From: Isoptericola chiayiensis
GTDB taxonomy: Bacteria > Actinomycetota > Actinomycetes > Actinomycetales > Cellulomonadaceae
Length of the DNA: 64,000 nucleotides
NCBI RefSeq assembly: GCF_013149805.1
Contig: NZ_JABEZT010000004.1
Coordinates: 62,001-126,000, forward strand
Reading direction: 5' to 3'
Shown: positions 1 through 8,690 of the stretch, piece by piece
How positions within the stretch are numbered: the stretch's first letter is position 1
How the letters are laid out: every line of letters starts with the position of its first letter
The notes under the pieces: generated by a model
Seen by the model: only the letters and a program-made list of their open reading frames with translations
Told to the model about the DNA's origin: nothing
Databases searched by the model: none
Position numbers and translations under genes: made by a program

Positions 1-2
1 AG

Positions 3-194
3 GTCACGGAGCACGTCACCGGCCACGTGACCGAGCACTTCGCCGAGCTCACCGGGCAGCTCCCCGCGGTCGACGACTCGAACCGGGACGGGGCGGCCCC
101 GGCGGCCGCCCGGTCCGGCCGTCGCGCCGGGGTCCCGTGGCGGCGTCGGGACGCCGGGAACGGTCGCGGGAGCGGGCAGGACACCAGCGGGTAG
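3..194 (+). CDS. C-terminal tail of an unidentified protein (partial, 5' end outside window)
   Basis: An open frame enters from the left edge and ends at the TAG at 192-194. Over roughly the first 75 bases nearly every third position of this frame is G or C, the codon bias of the real genes here, which argues that it is translated. The visible 63 residues start with an acidic, His/Thr-rich segment and end in an Arg/Gly/Ala-rich tail that looks disordered. No motif is recognisable and I assign no function. The stop codon is embedded in a TAGGAT hexamer that may be the -10 box of the next gene. Confidence 0.5.
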   Translation, partial: VTEHVTGHVTEHFAELTGQLPAVDDSNRDGAAPAAARSGRRAGVPWRRRDAGNGRGSGQDTSG

Positions 195-197
195 GAT
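192..197 (+). promoter_or_regulatory. Possible -10 hexamer upstream of typA
   Basis: TAGGAT lies 54 bases before the typA start and overlaps the stop codon of the preceding frame. It fits the TANNNT actinobacterial -10 pattern. No convincing -35 is visible, so this is tentative. Confidence 0.35.
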
Positions 198-251
198 GGA
201 CCGGCCCCGGGTTCCCGGGTGCTCCCCTCCCCGACGGAAAGAGAACTGTCG

Positions 252-2162
252 ATGTCTGTGCGCTCCGACCTGCGCAACGTGGCGATCGTCGCCCACGTCG
301 ACCACGGCAAGACCACCCTGGTCGACGCCATGCTCCGACAGGCCGGCGCCTTCGCCGCGCACCAGCAGGTGGACGACCGGGTCATGGACTCCGGTGACCT
401 GGAACGCGAGAAGGGCATCACGATCCTCGCCAAGAACACCGCGATCCGGTACGCCGGACCCGCGGCGGCGGACGCCGGCGAGCCCGACGGCGTGACCATC
501 AACGTCATCGACACCCCCGGTCACGCGGACTTCGGTGGCGAGGTGGAGCGCGGGCTGTCCATGGTCGACGGCGTCGTCCTGCTCGTCGACGCCTCCGAGG
601 GGCCGCTGCCGCAGACGCGGTTCGTGCTGCGCAAGGCGCTCGCCGCCAAGCTGCCGGTCATCGTCGTCGTCAACAAGGTCGACCGCCCCGACTCGCGGAT
701 CACCGACGTCGTCGCCGAGACCACGGACCTGCTGCTGGGTCTCGCGAGCGACCTGGCCGACGAGGTCCCCGACCTCGACGTCGACGCCGTCCTGGACGTG
801 CCCGTCGTCTACGCATCGGCCAAGGCCGGCCGCGCCTCGACCGAGCAGCCCGCCGACGGCGAGCTGCCGGCCAACGAGGACCTCGAGCCGATGTTCTCCA
901 CCATCCTGCGTACCGTCCCGGCGCCGACGTACGACGAGGACATGCCGCTGCAGGCGCACGTCACGAACCTCGACGCCTCGCCGTTCCTGGGCCGCCTCGC
1001 CCTGCTGCGGGTCCACAACGGCACCCTGCGCAAGGGGCAGACCGTGGCCTGGGCCCGCCAGGACGGCACCCTGAGCCAGGTGAAGATCACCGAGCTGCTG
1101 CGCACCGAGGCGCTCGACCGCGTGCCGGCCGAGTCGGCCGGTCCGGGCGACATCGTGGCCGTGGCCGGTATCGCGGACATCATGATCGGCGAGACCCTCA
1201 CCGACGCGGACGACCCGCGACCGCTGCCGCGCATCACCGTGGACGACCCCGCCATCTCCATGACGATCGGGATCAACACCTCCCCGCTGGCCGGCAAGGG
1301 CGGCAAGGGGCACAAGGTCACCGCCCGGCAGGTCAAGGACCGCCTCGACGCCGAGCTCATCGGCAACGTCTCGCTGCGCGTGCTGCCCACGGACCGCCCC
1401 GACGCCTGGGAGGTGCAGGGGCGCGGCGAGCTCGCCCTGGCGATCCTCGTTGAGCAGATGCGTCGCGAGGGCTTCGAGCTGACCGTCGGCAAGCCGCAGG
1501 TGGTCACGCGGCAGGTCGACGGCAAGACGTGCGAGCCGATGGAGCACATGACCATCGACGTGCCCGAGGAGTTCCTCGGCGCGGTCACCCAGCTCATGGC
1601 GGCGCGCAAGGGCCGCATGGAGACGATGTCCAACCACGGCACCGGCTGGGTCCGCATGGAGTTCGTGGTGCCCGCCCGCGGCCTGATCGGGTTCCGCACC
1701 CGGTTCCTCACCGAGACCCGCGGCACCGGCATCGCCTCGTCGTACTCCGAGGGCTACGAGCCGTGGCACGGCACGATCGAGTCGCGCTCGACTGGTTCGC
1801 TCGTGGCCGACCGGGCCGGCGTCGTGACCCCGTTCGCCATGATCAACCTGCAGGAGCGCGGGACGTTCTTCGTGGACCCCACCCAGGAGGTCTACGAGGG
1901 CATGATCGTCGGCGAGAACTCGCGCAACGAGGACATGGACGTCAACATCACCAAGGAGAAGAAGCTGACGAACATGCGGTCCTCGACCGCGGACAGCTTC
2001 GAGAACCTGGTGCCGCCGAAGAAGCTCACCCTCGAGGAGTCCCTCGAGTTCGCCGCCGAGGACGAGTGCGTGGAGATCACGCCCGAGATCGTGCGGATCC
2101 GCAAGGTGAACCTCAACGCCGTCGAGCGCGCCCGCGCCGCCGCACGGGCCAAGCGCGCCTGA
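252..2162 (+). CDS. typA: Translational GTPase TypA/BipA
   Basis: 636-residue EF-G-like GTPase that binds ribosomes and supports 50S assembly and translation under stress. The G1 loop [10 protein letters not shown] (residues 14-23), the G3 motif [12 protein letters not shown] and the G4 motif NKVD are present. They are followed by the beta-barrel and the EF-G domain III/V-like repeats and a C-terminal region ending in a basic helix, typical for the family. The ATG at 252 is chosen because a GGAAAGAG Shine-Dalgarno sits 8 bases upstream and the product begins as family members do ([19 protein letters not shown]). An in-frame GTG/TTG start further upstream would add 11 unconserved residues. mshB follows 13 bases downstream, so the two are probably co-transcribed. 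Confidence 0.96.
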   Translation: MSVRSDLRNVAIVAHVDHGKTTLVDAMLRQAGAFAAHQQVDDRVMDSGDLEREKGITILAKNTAIRYAGPAAADAGEPDGVTINVIDTPGHADFGGEVERGLSMVDGVVLLVDASEGPLPQTRFVLRKALAAKLPVIVVVNKVDRPDSRITDVVAETTDLLLGLASDLADEVPDLDVDAVLDVPVVYASAKAGRASTEQPADGELPANEDLEPMFSTILRTVPAPTYDEDMPLQAHVTNLDASPFLGRLALLRVHNGTLRKGQTVAWARQDGTLSQVKITELLRTEALDRVPAESAGPGDIVAVAGIADIMIGETLTDADDPRPLPRITVDDPAISMTIGINTSPLAGKGGKGHKVTARQVKDRLDAELIGNVSLRVLPTDRPDAWEVQGRGELALAILVEQMRREGFELTVGKPQVVTRQVDGKTCEPMEHMTIDVPEEFLGAVTQLMAARKGRMETMSNHGTGWVRMEFVVPARGLIGFRTRFLTETRGTGIASSYSEGYEPWHGTIESRSTGSLVADRAGVVTPFAMINLQERGTFFVDPTQEVYEGMIVGENSRNEDMDVNITKEKKLTNMRSSTADSFENLVPPKKLTLEESLEFAAEDECVEITPEIVRIRKVNLNAVERARAAARAKRA

Positions 2163-2175
2163 CCCGGTCGGCGTC

Positions 2176-3174
2176 GTGCCGACGCGCCCCGCACCCTCCG
2201 CAGCCGGTCCGACGGCGTCACCCGTGACGCCGTCGGGCCGGCTGCTGGCCGTGCACGCCCACCCGGACGACGAGACCCTCGCCACCGGCGCGCTCCTCGC
2301 GGCGTGGGCCGCCGCGGGCGAGCCGGTGACCGTCGTGACCTGCACGCGCGGCGAGCGCGGCGAGGTGATCGACACCGCCTCCCACCGCACGGGCCTCGGC
2401 CACCTGGAGGGTGACGGGCCTGCGCTGGCCGCGCACCGGGAGCACGAGGTGGCCGCCGCGCTGGCCGCGCTCGGCGTGCGCGACCACCTGTTCCTGGACG
2501 CCGCGGGCCCCGGCCGCCAGGGAGCGCGGTTCGAGGACTCGGGGATGGCGTGGGTCGCACCCGGTATCGCCGGTCCGGCGGCGGACTCCGGGCCGGCGGC
2601 GTTCGCGCGCGTCCCGCTCGACGACGCCGCCGGACGCCTGGCCGCCACCGTCCGGGACCGTCGTCCCGAGGTCGTGGTCACCTACGAGGTGGGCGGCGGC
2701 TACGGCCATCCCGACCACGTGCGGGCCCACCAGGTCACCGTGCGGGCCCTCGAGCTCGCCGCGGACCCGGGCGCCCCCGTGCCCGGGGCGGCGTGGTCGG
2801 TACCGGAACGCTGGGAGGTCGTGGAGCCCGCCGAGGCCCTGCGGGCGGCGCGCCGCACGCTCGTGGCCGCCGGCGCCCCGGAGGGGCTGACGCTGCCCGA
2901 CCCGGAGGGCGACCTCCCACCCGTCGCCGTCGCCCGCGCCGACCTGGAGCGTGCGACGGTGCGCACCCTCGACGTCCTGCCCGTGCGGGCCCCGGTCCTG
3001 GCCGCCCTGGCCGCGCACGCCACGCAGGTCCAGGCCGTCCGTCCGCTCGACGGCGGGGGCCTGGCCGCGCGGTACGCGCTGAGCAACGCGGTCCTCGCGC
3101 CGCTGGCCGCCACCGCGCACCTGCGGGTGGTCACGACGTCGGCGCCGGACACACCGGTAGGCTCGGCCCGGTGA
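2176..3174 (+). CDS. mshB: Mycothiol biosynthesis deacetylase MshB (PIG-L family)
   Basis: Zinc-dependent deacetylase that removes acetate from GlcNAc-inositol in mycothiol synthesis, the actinobacterial glutathione substitute. The PIG-L metal motif AHPDDE is at residues 28-33, followed by VVTCTRGERGEV, the second metal motif GYGHPDHV and the C-terminal LAAHATQV segment characteristic of MshB rather than of generic PIG-L enzymes. Length (332) is slightly longer than usual. An alternative GTG at 2224 would remove 16 Pro/Ala-rich residues and match the usual MshB start better. Neither start has a clear Shine-Dalgarno. The next gene overlaps by GTGA. Confidence 0.9.
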   Translation: MPTRPAPSAAGPTASPVTPSGRLLAVHAHPDDETLATGALLAAWAAAGEPVTVVTCTRGERGEVIDTASHRTGLGHLEGDGPALAAHREHEVAAALAALGVRDHLFLDAAGPGRQGARFEDSGMAWVAPGIAGPAADSGPAAFARVPLDDAAGRLAATVRDRRPEVVVTYEVGGGYGHPDHVRAHQVTVRALELAADPGAPVPGAAWSVPERWEVVEPAEALRAARRTLVAAGAPEGLTLPDPEGDLPPVAVARADLERATVRTLDVLPVRAPVLAALAAHATQVQAVRPLDGGGLAARYALSNAVLAPLAATAHLRVVTTSAPDTPVGSAR

Positions 3175-3584
3175 CCTCCCCGCCCCACCACGCCCACCCC
3201 GCCCCGGCCCGCCGCGGCCCGGTCGCGACGGCCGGTCGGATCCTGCTCGCCGTGCTGCTGGGCGGGGCGGTCGGCACCATCGGCACCGTCGCGCACCGCA
3301 CCTCCTGGGCCGACCTGCCCGCCGGACTGGTCCTGGCGCTCGTGCTGACGACGGGTGCGGCGTTCCTGTGCCGCGCGTGGTCGGGCGTCGGCACCCTGCT
3401 GGGGTGCGGGGCCGGCTGGCTCGTCGCGGTGCAGCTGCTGGCCGCGGCCGGACCGGGCGGTGACGTCCTGGTCCCGGCCGACGTCGTCGGTTTCACCTGG
3501 ACGTACGGGGGCTTGGTGCCGTTCGTCGTCGTGGCGTTCCTGCCCCGGCGCTGGTTCGAGGACACCGGCGACGAGGCCTGGTGA
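3171..3584 (+). CDS. Small integral membrane protein (DUF6113-like)
   Basis: 137-residue protein translationally coupled to mshB through a GTGA overlap. After a Pro/His-rich basic N-terminus there are four hydrophobic segments (about residues 22-40, 50-67, 72-92 and 106-122), giving a predicted four-helix membrane protein with a short acidic C-terminal tail. Small membrane proteins of this type commonly sit next to mshB in actinobacteria. I recall the DUF6113 name for that position but could not verify it. Biochemical role unknown. Confidence 0.75.
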   Translation: MTSPPHHAHPAPARRGPVATAGRILLAVLLGGAVGTIGTVAHRTSWADLPAGLVLALVLTTGAAFLCRAWSGVGTLLGCGAGWLVAVQLLAAAGPGGDVLVPADVVGFTWTYGGLVPFVVVAFLPRRWFEDTGDEAW

Positions 3585-3598
3585 CCGTCCCCGCCGAG

Positions 3599-3604
3599 TA
3601 GGAT
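3599..3604 (+). promoter_or_regulatory. Possible -10 hexamer upstream of the VanW gene
   Basis: TAGGAT in the 101-base spacer, 81 bases before the chosen start. The same hexamer occurs before typA. The resulting leader contains a short GAGGGC/GCCCTC inverted repeat. Tentative. Confidence 0.3.
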
Positions 3605-3685
3605 GCCGTCGCGCGCGGTGTACGCCGCGCGCAGACGTCCACGAGGGCTTGCGGGCCCTCTCGAGTGCAGCACGGGAGCGTGTCG

Positions 3686-5782
3686 ATGGGCCAGTCGCCG
3701 ACCGAGGACGAGTCGGGAGCGCCCGAGCGCCCGGAGGGCCCTGAGGACGCGACGACGTCGGCACCCGGGGAGCAGGGGACCGGAGAGCCTGCTGCGCAGG
3801 CGCCCGGCGCCGGAGGGCCGGCCGCCGAGGGGTCGACGACGGAGGCTGGTCCGGGGACGCCCGACGCGGCGCCGGACACGGACGACGAGACCCCGTACGA
3901 GCCGCGGGTGCGGGCGTACGAGCAGCGCCGGGTCGTGGGGACGGTGGCCACGCCGCGGACTCCCGACGCGACAGCGGCCCCGACCGAGGCGATCCCTGCG
4001 GTGTCGTCGGCCGGCACGGCGGACCCCGCCGGCGCCGCGTCCGGCCCGTCGGGCGATGCCGGGGACCCGCTGGGCGGGCTCTCCGGCGACGGCGCGCCGA
4101 GCCGCTGGCCCAAGGTGCTGCTCGGGGTCGGTGTCGGAGCGGTCGTGCTCGCCGGACTCTACGTCGGCGCCCAGTGGTACGTCGCCGACACCGTCCCGCC
4201 GGGCACCACCGTCGCCGGGGTCGACATCGGGGACCTGCCGACCGAGGAGGCCACGGCAGCTCTCGACGAGGGTCTGTCGCCGCGCGCCGCCGAACCGATC
4301 ACCGTGCGGGCGGGCGACGCCACCAGCACGCTCGACCCGACCGAGGCCGGGCTGACGCTGGACGCCGCGGCCACGGTCGACGGGCTGACGGGCTTCTCGC
4401 TGTCACCGGCCCGGCTCGTCGAGCACATCGGCGGCGGGGGAGAGGTGGCCCCGGTCGTCGACGTCGACCAGGGGGCCCTGGCGAGCAGCGTCGCCGCCGT
4501 CGGGGAGTCGCTCGCGGTCGAACCCGTGGACGGGACGGTCCGGTTCGTCGACGGCGAGCCGGCGGCGACGGAACCGGTCGACGGCACGCAGGTGGTCCCC
4601 GACGCCGCCGGCGACGCCGTCGTCGACGCCTGGCTCGTGACCAGCGGCCCGGTCGAGCTGCCCACCGAGGCCGTGCCGCCTGCGATCGACCAGGCCGACA
4701 CCGACGCGGCGCTGGCCGAGGCCGAGCAGGTGGTCGCCGCCCCCGTGGTCGTCGAGGTCGGCGGGCAGAACCCCGAGCTGCCGCAGCGGGTCCTGGCCCG
4801 GTCGACGTCGTTCGCGCCGCAGGACGGCGCGCTCGAGGCGCGGTTCGACGGGGACCGGCTCACCAGCGCGATCGTGGAGCGCACCAACGACCTGCTCCGG
4901 GAGCCGGACGACGCCCACTTCGAGTTCTCCGGCGGCGAGCCGGTGATCGTGGGCGGCCAGACGGGGACCACGCTGGACCCCGAGCAGGTGTCCGGCGCCG
5001 TCGGTCCCGCCGCGCTGTCCGCGGACCAGCGCACCGCCGAGGTCGAGCTGGTCGAGGAGGACCCCGAGAACTCGCGCGCCTCGCTCGAGGAGCTGGGCGT
5101 GCAGGAGGTGATCTCCGAGTTCTCCACCCCGCTGACCAGCGAGCCGATCCGCACCAAGAACCTGATCCGGGGCGCCGAGCTCGTCAACGGGACGCTCGTC
5201 AAGCCCGACGAGACCTTCTCCCTGGTGGACACGCTGTCCCCGATCGAGGTGTCCAACGGCTACTTCGCGGCCGGCGTGGTCAACAACGGCATCCACAGCG
5301 ACGCCATCGGCGGCGGCCTGTCCCAGATGGCCACCACGACGTACAACGCCGGGTTCTTCGCCGGGTTCGACGACGTCGAGCACCGCCAGCACAGCTACTG
5401 GTTCAGCCGCTACCCGGCCGGCCGGGAGGCGACGATCTACGTCGGTTCCATCGACATGCGCTTCAAGAACGACACGCCCTACGGCGCGCTCATGCAGAGC
5501 TACGTCTCCGGCGGGCGCCTGCACGTGCGGATCTGGTCCACGGAGCACTACGACGTCGAGGCGTCGGACTCCGGCAAGCAGGAGATCGTGCCGACCAAGA
5601 CCGTCGACCTGTCGAGCAACCCGGACTGCGAGCCCTACTCGGGCGGGCAGGACGGGTTCGCGATCACCGTCTACCGCAAGGTCTACCTGGACGGTGACCT
5701 CGTCAAGGACGAGTCGGATTTCTGGCGGTACAAGCCGGACGACGCCGTGACCTGCTCGGGCGGCGGCGAGGAGGAGGACTGA
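3686..5782 (+). CDS. Membrane-anchored VanW-family protein with peptidoglycan-binding repeats
   Basis: 698 residues. A long disordered cytoplasmic N-terminus rich in Pro, Glu, Ala and Gly (1-140) precedes one transmembrane helix (about 143-164). The extracytoplasmic part carries PG_binding_4-type modules and then a VanW domain (about 470-600) with the usual segments KPDETFSLVDTLSP, GGGLSQMATTTYNA and HSYWFSRYPAGREATI. The protein ends in a Gly/Glu-rich tail. VanW domains accompany cell-wall and glycopeptide-resistance functions, but their activity is not established. The ATG at 3686 is preferred because GGGAG lies 7 bases upstream. A GTG 21 bases earlier is possible. It overlaps the next gene by one base. 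Confidence 0.88.
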   Translation: MGQSPTEDESGAPERPEGPEDATTSAPGEQGTGEPAAQAPGAGGPAAEGSTTEAGPGTPDAAPDTDDETPYEPRVRAYEQRRVVGTVATPRTPDATAAPTEAIPAVSSAGTADPAGAASGPSGDAGDPLGGLSGDGAPSRWPKVLLGVGVGAVVLAGLYVGAQWYVADTVPPGTTVAGVDIGDLPTEEATAALDEGLSPRAAEPITVRAGDATSTLDPTEAGLTLDAAATVDGLTGFSLSPARLVEHIGGGGEVAPVVDVDQGALASSVAAVGESLAVEPVDGTVRFVDGEPAATEPVDGTQVVPDAAGDAVVDAWLVTSGPVELPTEAVPPAIDQADTDAALAEAEQVVAAPVVVEVGGQNPELPQRVLARSTSFAPQDGALEARFDGDRLTSAIVERTNDLLREPDDAHFEFSGGEPVIVGGQTGTTLDPEQVSGAVGPAALSADQRTAEVELVEEDPENSRASLEELGVQEVISEFSTPLTSEPIRTKNLIRGAELVNGTLVKPDETFSLVDTLSPIEVSNGYFAAGVVNNGIHSDAIGGGLSQMATTTYNAGFFAGFDDVEHRQHSYWFSRYPAGREATIYVGSIDMRFKNDTPYGALMQSYVSGGRLHVRIWSTEHYDVEASDSGKQEIVPTKTVDLSSNPDCEPYSGGQDGFAITVYRKVYLDGDLVKDESDFWRYKPDDAVTCSGGGEEED

Positions 5783-6675
5783 TGCTGGGACGCACCTCGC
5801 GGGAGTCGCCGGCCCACGCCGCGCGCGCCGCGCACGACGCCGGCTGGTCCGGCGTCGCGCCGGGCTCGCCCGTGGTCTCCGCCGTCGCCGACGAGTCCAC
5901 CGAGATGCTGGACCTGGGCACGACCCCCCAGGCGCTGGCGACGGTGGCGAGCATCGACGACCTGGCGGCCGTGGTGCACGTCGGCCACCCGGAGCAGCCG
6001 TCCCCGACGCTCGAGCAGGCGCTGCTCGCCGGCGACCCCACGCTGCTGCTGACCGCGGCGGTCCCCGTCGAGCCCCGGTGGGTGTGGGTGGCCCCGCAGG
6101 GTCGCGGCGGCGGACAGGTCGTGGTCGACGAGGCGGGGGTGCGCGACTGCGCGGACGTGCTGCGCACCATGGGTGTCTCGCCACGCCTGGTGCCGACGGC
6201 CACGTCGATCGAGGAGCGGGCCGCGCTCGCCGGCGACCAGGGGTCGCTGGTCGTCGAACGGTCCCGCGTGCCCGCCGGCTGGACCGAGATGGCGGGCAGC
6301 GAACGCCTCGCCGACGTCGGACCGGTCTGGTACGGGTTGCTGGAGGCGCGCCGGGCGTGGCCGCGGTTCGAGGCGCCGGCCCAGGTGTGGCTCGCCTTCG
6401 GCCCGTCCGACGACCACCGCGGGTCGCTGCGGCACACGCTCGCGCTGCTCGACGAGGCCGGCGTGGACATGCAGCACCTGCGCAGCAACCCCTCGGCGGC
6501 CGGACCGCACGTGTTCTTCACGTCGTTCCGCTGCCCGGACGTCGCCGTGCTGGACGCGCTCGTCGACGAGCTCGACGGGCGCTCGGTGGCGCACCGGACG
6601 CTGGCGGTGCTGCCGGGCGGCCCCTCCGCCGTCGGGCCGGAAGCCCTCGCGCCCCGCTGGTGGACGGGAGCATGA
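5782..6675 (+). CDS. Degenerate prephenate dehydratase paralogue (pseudoenzyme) with C-terminal ACT domain
   Basis: 297 residues, encoded directly upstream of pheA and coupled at both ends (TGATG with the VanW gene, ATGA with pheA). The C-terminal 80 residues (about 205-285) have the ACT pattern found at the end of PheA. Read against the neighbouring PheA, the rest can also be lined up by eye. The block LAAVVHVGHPEQPSPTLEQA matches LGVVAIESSVEGYVVPSLDA, and VRDCADVLRTMGVSPRLVP matches the LAQCHGFVA...RTVP block. The substrate-binding Glu-Ser-Ser and the catalytic Thr-Arg-Phe triplet are both missing; GPVWYGLLEAR stands where GARTRFLVLGRR should be. It therefore looks like a dead PheA kept as a regulatory partner or phenylalanine sensor. 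The homology is my own visual alignment and the function is inference. Confidence 0.72.
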   Translation: MLGRTSRESPAHAARAAHDAGWSGVAPGSPVVSAVADESTEMLDLGTTPQALATVASIDDLAAVVHVGHPEQPSPTLEQALLAGDPTLLLTAAVPVEPRWVWVAPQGRGGGQVVVDEAGVRDCADVLRTMGVSPRLVPTATSIEERAALAGDQGSLVVERSRVPAGWTEMAGSERLADVGPVWYGLLEARRAWPRFEAPAQVWLAFGPSDDHRGSLRHTLALLDEAGVDMQHLRSNPSAAGPHVFFTSFRCPDVAVLDALVDELDGRSVAHRTLAVLPGGPSAVGPEALAPRWWTGA

Positions 6676-7628
6676 GACTCGCCTACCTGGGCCCGGAGGG
6701 CACGTTCACCCACCAGGCGGCGCGCACCTGGACCGACATGTCGGCCACGGGCGAGCCGGGTGCCGGTACCGCCGAGGTCGTGCCCGTCGCCGACGTGACG
6801 ACCGTGCACGACGCCGTGGCGGACGGGACGGCCGACCTGGGCGTGGTCGCGATCGAGAGCTCGGTCGAGGGGTACGTCGTGCCCTCCCTGGACGCCCTGC
6901 TGGGCAGCGCCGACGTCGTCGCCGTCGACGAGGTCGTCCTCGACGTCTCCTTCGACGCCTTCGTGCGGCCGGGCCACGGGGAGCTCACCGAGGCCACGGC
7001 CCACCCGCACGGCCTGGCCCAGTGCCACGGATTCGTCGCCGCGGGCGGGTGGCGGACGGTGCCCGCGGCGTCGAACGCCGCCGCCTGCCGCGACGTCGCC
7101 GACCACCAGGTCGCGCTCGGTCCGCGGCTGTGCGGCGAGCTGTACGGCCTCGAGACGTACGCCGAGGCCGTCGAGGACTTCTCCGGGGCGCGCACGCGGT
7201 TCCTGGTGCTCGGTCGGCGCGCGGAGGCGCGGGCGCGGCTGCGCGCCCGGGAGTCGGCCGGTGCGGCGTCCTGGCGCACGATGCTCGCGGTCACGCCCGT
7301 GGTCACCGGGCCCGGGGTTCTGGCCCGGATCACGCACGCGTTCGGCGGCCGCGGGGTCAACATGTCGAGCCTGGTGACGCGTCCCCTCAAGGCGCGCGAG
7401 GGGCAGTACGTGTTCGTGGTGACGCTCGACGCGGCGCCCTGGGAGCCCGCCGTGCGGGAGCTGTTCGGCGACCTCCTCGACGCCGGCGACGCCCTCAAGG
7501 TCGTCGGCGTCTACCCGGCAGCACCCGGTGAGGGCGGTCTCGACGGCCCGCTCGCCGACCACGTGCCCACCGGGAGCGTGCGTCGCGGCCACGACGTCGC
7601 CGTCGTCGACGCGGGGCTGCTGTGGTGA
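6672..7628 (+). CDS. pheA: Prephenate dehydratase with ACT domain
   Basis: 318-residue monofunctional enzyme converting prephenate to phenylpyruvate in phenylalanine synthesis. It opens with LAYLGPEGTFTHQAA, has the substrate-binding stretch VVAIESSVEGY, and carries the catalytic Thr-Arg-Phe at 175-177. A C-terminal ACT domain (about 205-280) begins RTMLAVTPVVTGPGVLARI. In it the canonical ESRP allosteric motif reads VTRP, keeping the Arg-Pro. The start ATG overlaps the upstream paralogue's stop, and the stop overlaps tyrA, so three genes of one pathway are translationally coupled. Confidence 0.95.
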   Translation: MRLAYLGPEGTFTHQAARTWTDMSATGEPGAGTAEVVPVADVTTVHDAVADGTADLGVVAIESSVEGYVVPSLDALLGSADVVAVDEVVLDVSFDAFVRPGHGELTEATAHPHGLAQCHGFVAAGGWRTVPAASNAAACRDVADHQVALGPRLCGELYGLETYAEAVEDFSGARTRFLVLGRRAEARARLRARESAGAASWRTMLAVTPVVTGPGVLARITHAFGGRGVNMSSLVTRPLKAREGQYVFVVTLDAAPWEPAVRELFGDLLDAGDALKVVGVYPAAPGEGGLDGPLADHVPTGSVRRGHDVAVVDAGLLW

Positions 7629-8647
7629 CGCCCGGCGCCGCGGGGCCGGGCCGCACCGCCGTCGTCGGGCTGGGCCTGATCGGCGGGTCGCTGGCGCGCC
7701 TGCTGGCCGCCCGCGGGGTCGACGTCGTCGCCACCGACGTCGCCCCGGCGACCCGCGCCGCGGCGCGGCGGGCGGGGCTGGACGTCCACGACGACCTGGC
7801 GTCCTGCGTGGCGGGTGCGGGGCTGGTCGTGCTCGCCGTCCCGCTGCGGGCGATGGCGGCGACCGCCCTGGAGGTCGCCCGCCACGCGCCGGAGTCCGCC
7901 ACGATCACCGACGTCGGCAGCGTCAAGGGCCCCGTGCGCGCGGCCCTGGCGGCGGCCGGCCTCGCCGACCGGTACGTGGGTGCGCACCCCATGTCCGGCA
8001 CGGAGCACAGCGGGTTCGACGCCTCCGACGCCGGGCTCCTCGACGGCGTGACCTGGGCGGTCGCCCCGGCCGCTGGCCCGGAGGGCAGGACCGCGCCCGC
8101 GCAGCGGCTCGCCACCGTGCTGGCGCTGGTCACGGGCCCCTGCGCGGGCCGGGCGGTGGTGCTCACCGACGACGTGCACGACGAGGCCGCCGCCCTCGTG
8201 AGCCATGTCCCGCACGTGCTGGCCACCCAGCTGTTCAACGCCGTCGCGGGCGCCCCGGTGCGCGAGGTCGCCCTGCGGCTGGCGGCCGGCAGCTTCCGCG
8301 ACGGGACCCGGGTGGCGCTGACCGACCCCGCGCGCACCGAGGCGATGGTCACCGAGAACGCCGCCTGGGTCGCCCCCGCGCTGCGCAAGGTGATCCGCGA
8401 CCTCGAGCTGGTGGTGGGCGCCCTGGAGTCCAACGGGTCCGTGCACGGCTTCTTCCACGACGCCGACGCCCTGCGCGGCGCGGTCCGGTCGGGTCCCGGA
8501 CGCGCTCCGGACGGGTCGGCGACCGACGTCGAGGAGGTCCCGCTGGGCCCGGACGGCGTGACGACGCTGCTCGAGCACTGCCGGGCGGGCGCCGTCGTCG
8601 TCGGCCTGGACACCACCCGCGCGGTAGCGCTCCTCGCCGCGAGGTAG
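7622..8647 (+). CDS. tyrA: Prephenate dehydrogenase
   Basis: 341-residue NAD(P)-dependent enzyme of tyrosine synthesis. The Rossmann motif VVGLGLIGGS lies near residue 15, followed by the family segments ITDVGSVKGPV, YVGAHPMSGTEHSGF and LVSHVPHVLATQL. The C-terminal part ends in an acidic, ACT-lacking extension. Two tandem GTG codons (7622 and 7625) can serve as start, giving a 7- or 4-base overlap with pheA. The TAG stop codon lies inside the first unit of a 20-bp intergenic tandem repeat, so that repeat defines the end of the protein. Confidence 0.94.
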   Translation: MVTPGAAGPGRTAVVGLGLIGGSLARLLAARGVDVVATDVAPATRAAARRAGLDVHDDLASCVAGAGLVVLAVPLRAMAATALEVARHAPESATITDVGSVKGPVRAALAAAGLADRYVGAHPMSGTEHSGFDASDAGLLDGVTWAVAPAAGPEGRTAPAQRLATVLALVTGPCAGRAVVLTDDVHDEAAALVSHVPHVLATQLFNAVAGAPVREVALRLAAGSFRDGTRVALTDPARTEAMVTENAAWVAPALRKVIRDLELVVGALESNGSVHGFFHDADALRGAVRSGPGRAPDGSATDVEEVPLGPDGVTTLLEHCRAGAVVVGLDTTRAVALLAAR

Positions 8648-8689
8648 GCAACGTCCCCGCGAGGTAGGCAACTTTCCCGCGAGGTAGGC
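8641..8689 (+). repeat. 20-bp tandem repeat, about 2.5 units (GAGGTAGGCAAC family)
   Basis: Two full 20-bp units beginning GAGGTAGGCAAC, with variable second halves (GTCCCCGC and TTTCCCGC), plus a partial third GAGGTAGGC. It fills the space between the convergent tyrA and SH3-like genes and supplies the tyrA stop codon. The same family recurs at 12051-12166 and, inverted, at 12235-12340. Confidence 0.9.
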
Positions 8690-8690
8690 C

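Noticed and set aside
3171-3764. Alternative frames in the GC-rich region around the mshB 3' end
   Set aside because: They overlap the coupled small membrane protein gene or the VanW start and lack start signals or membrane/domain patterns.
4403-6184. 593-codon minus-strand frame across the VanW and PheA-like genes
   Set aside because: Antisense to two genes with clear domain evidence and codon bias; it has no motif of its own.
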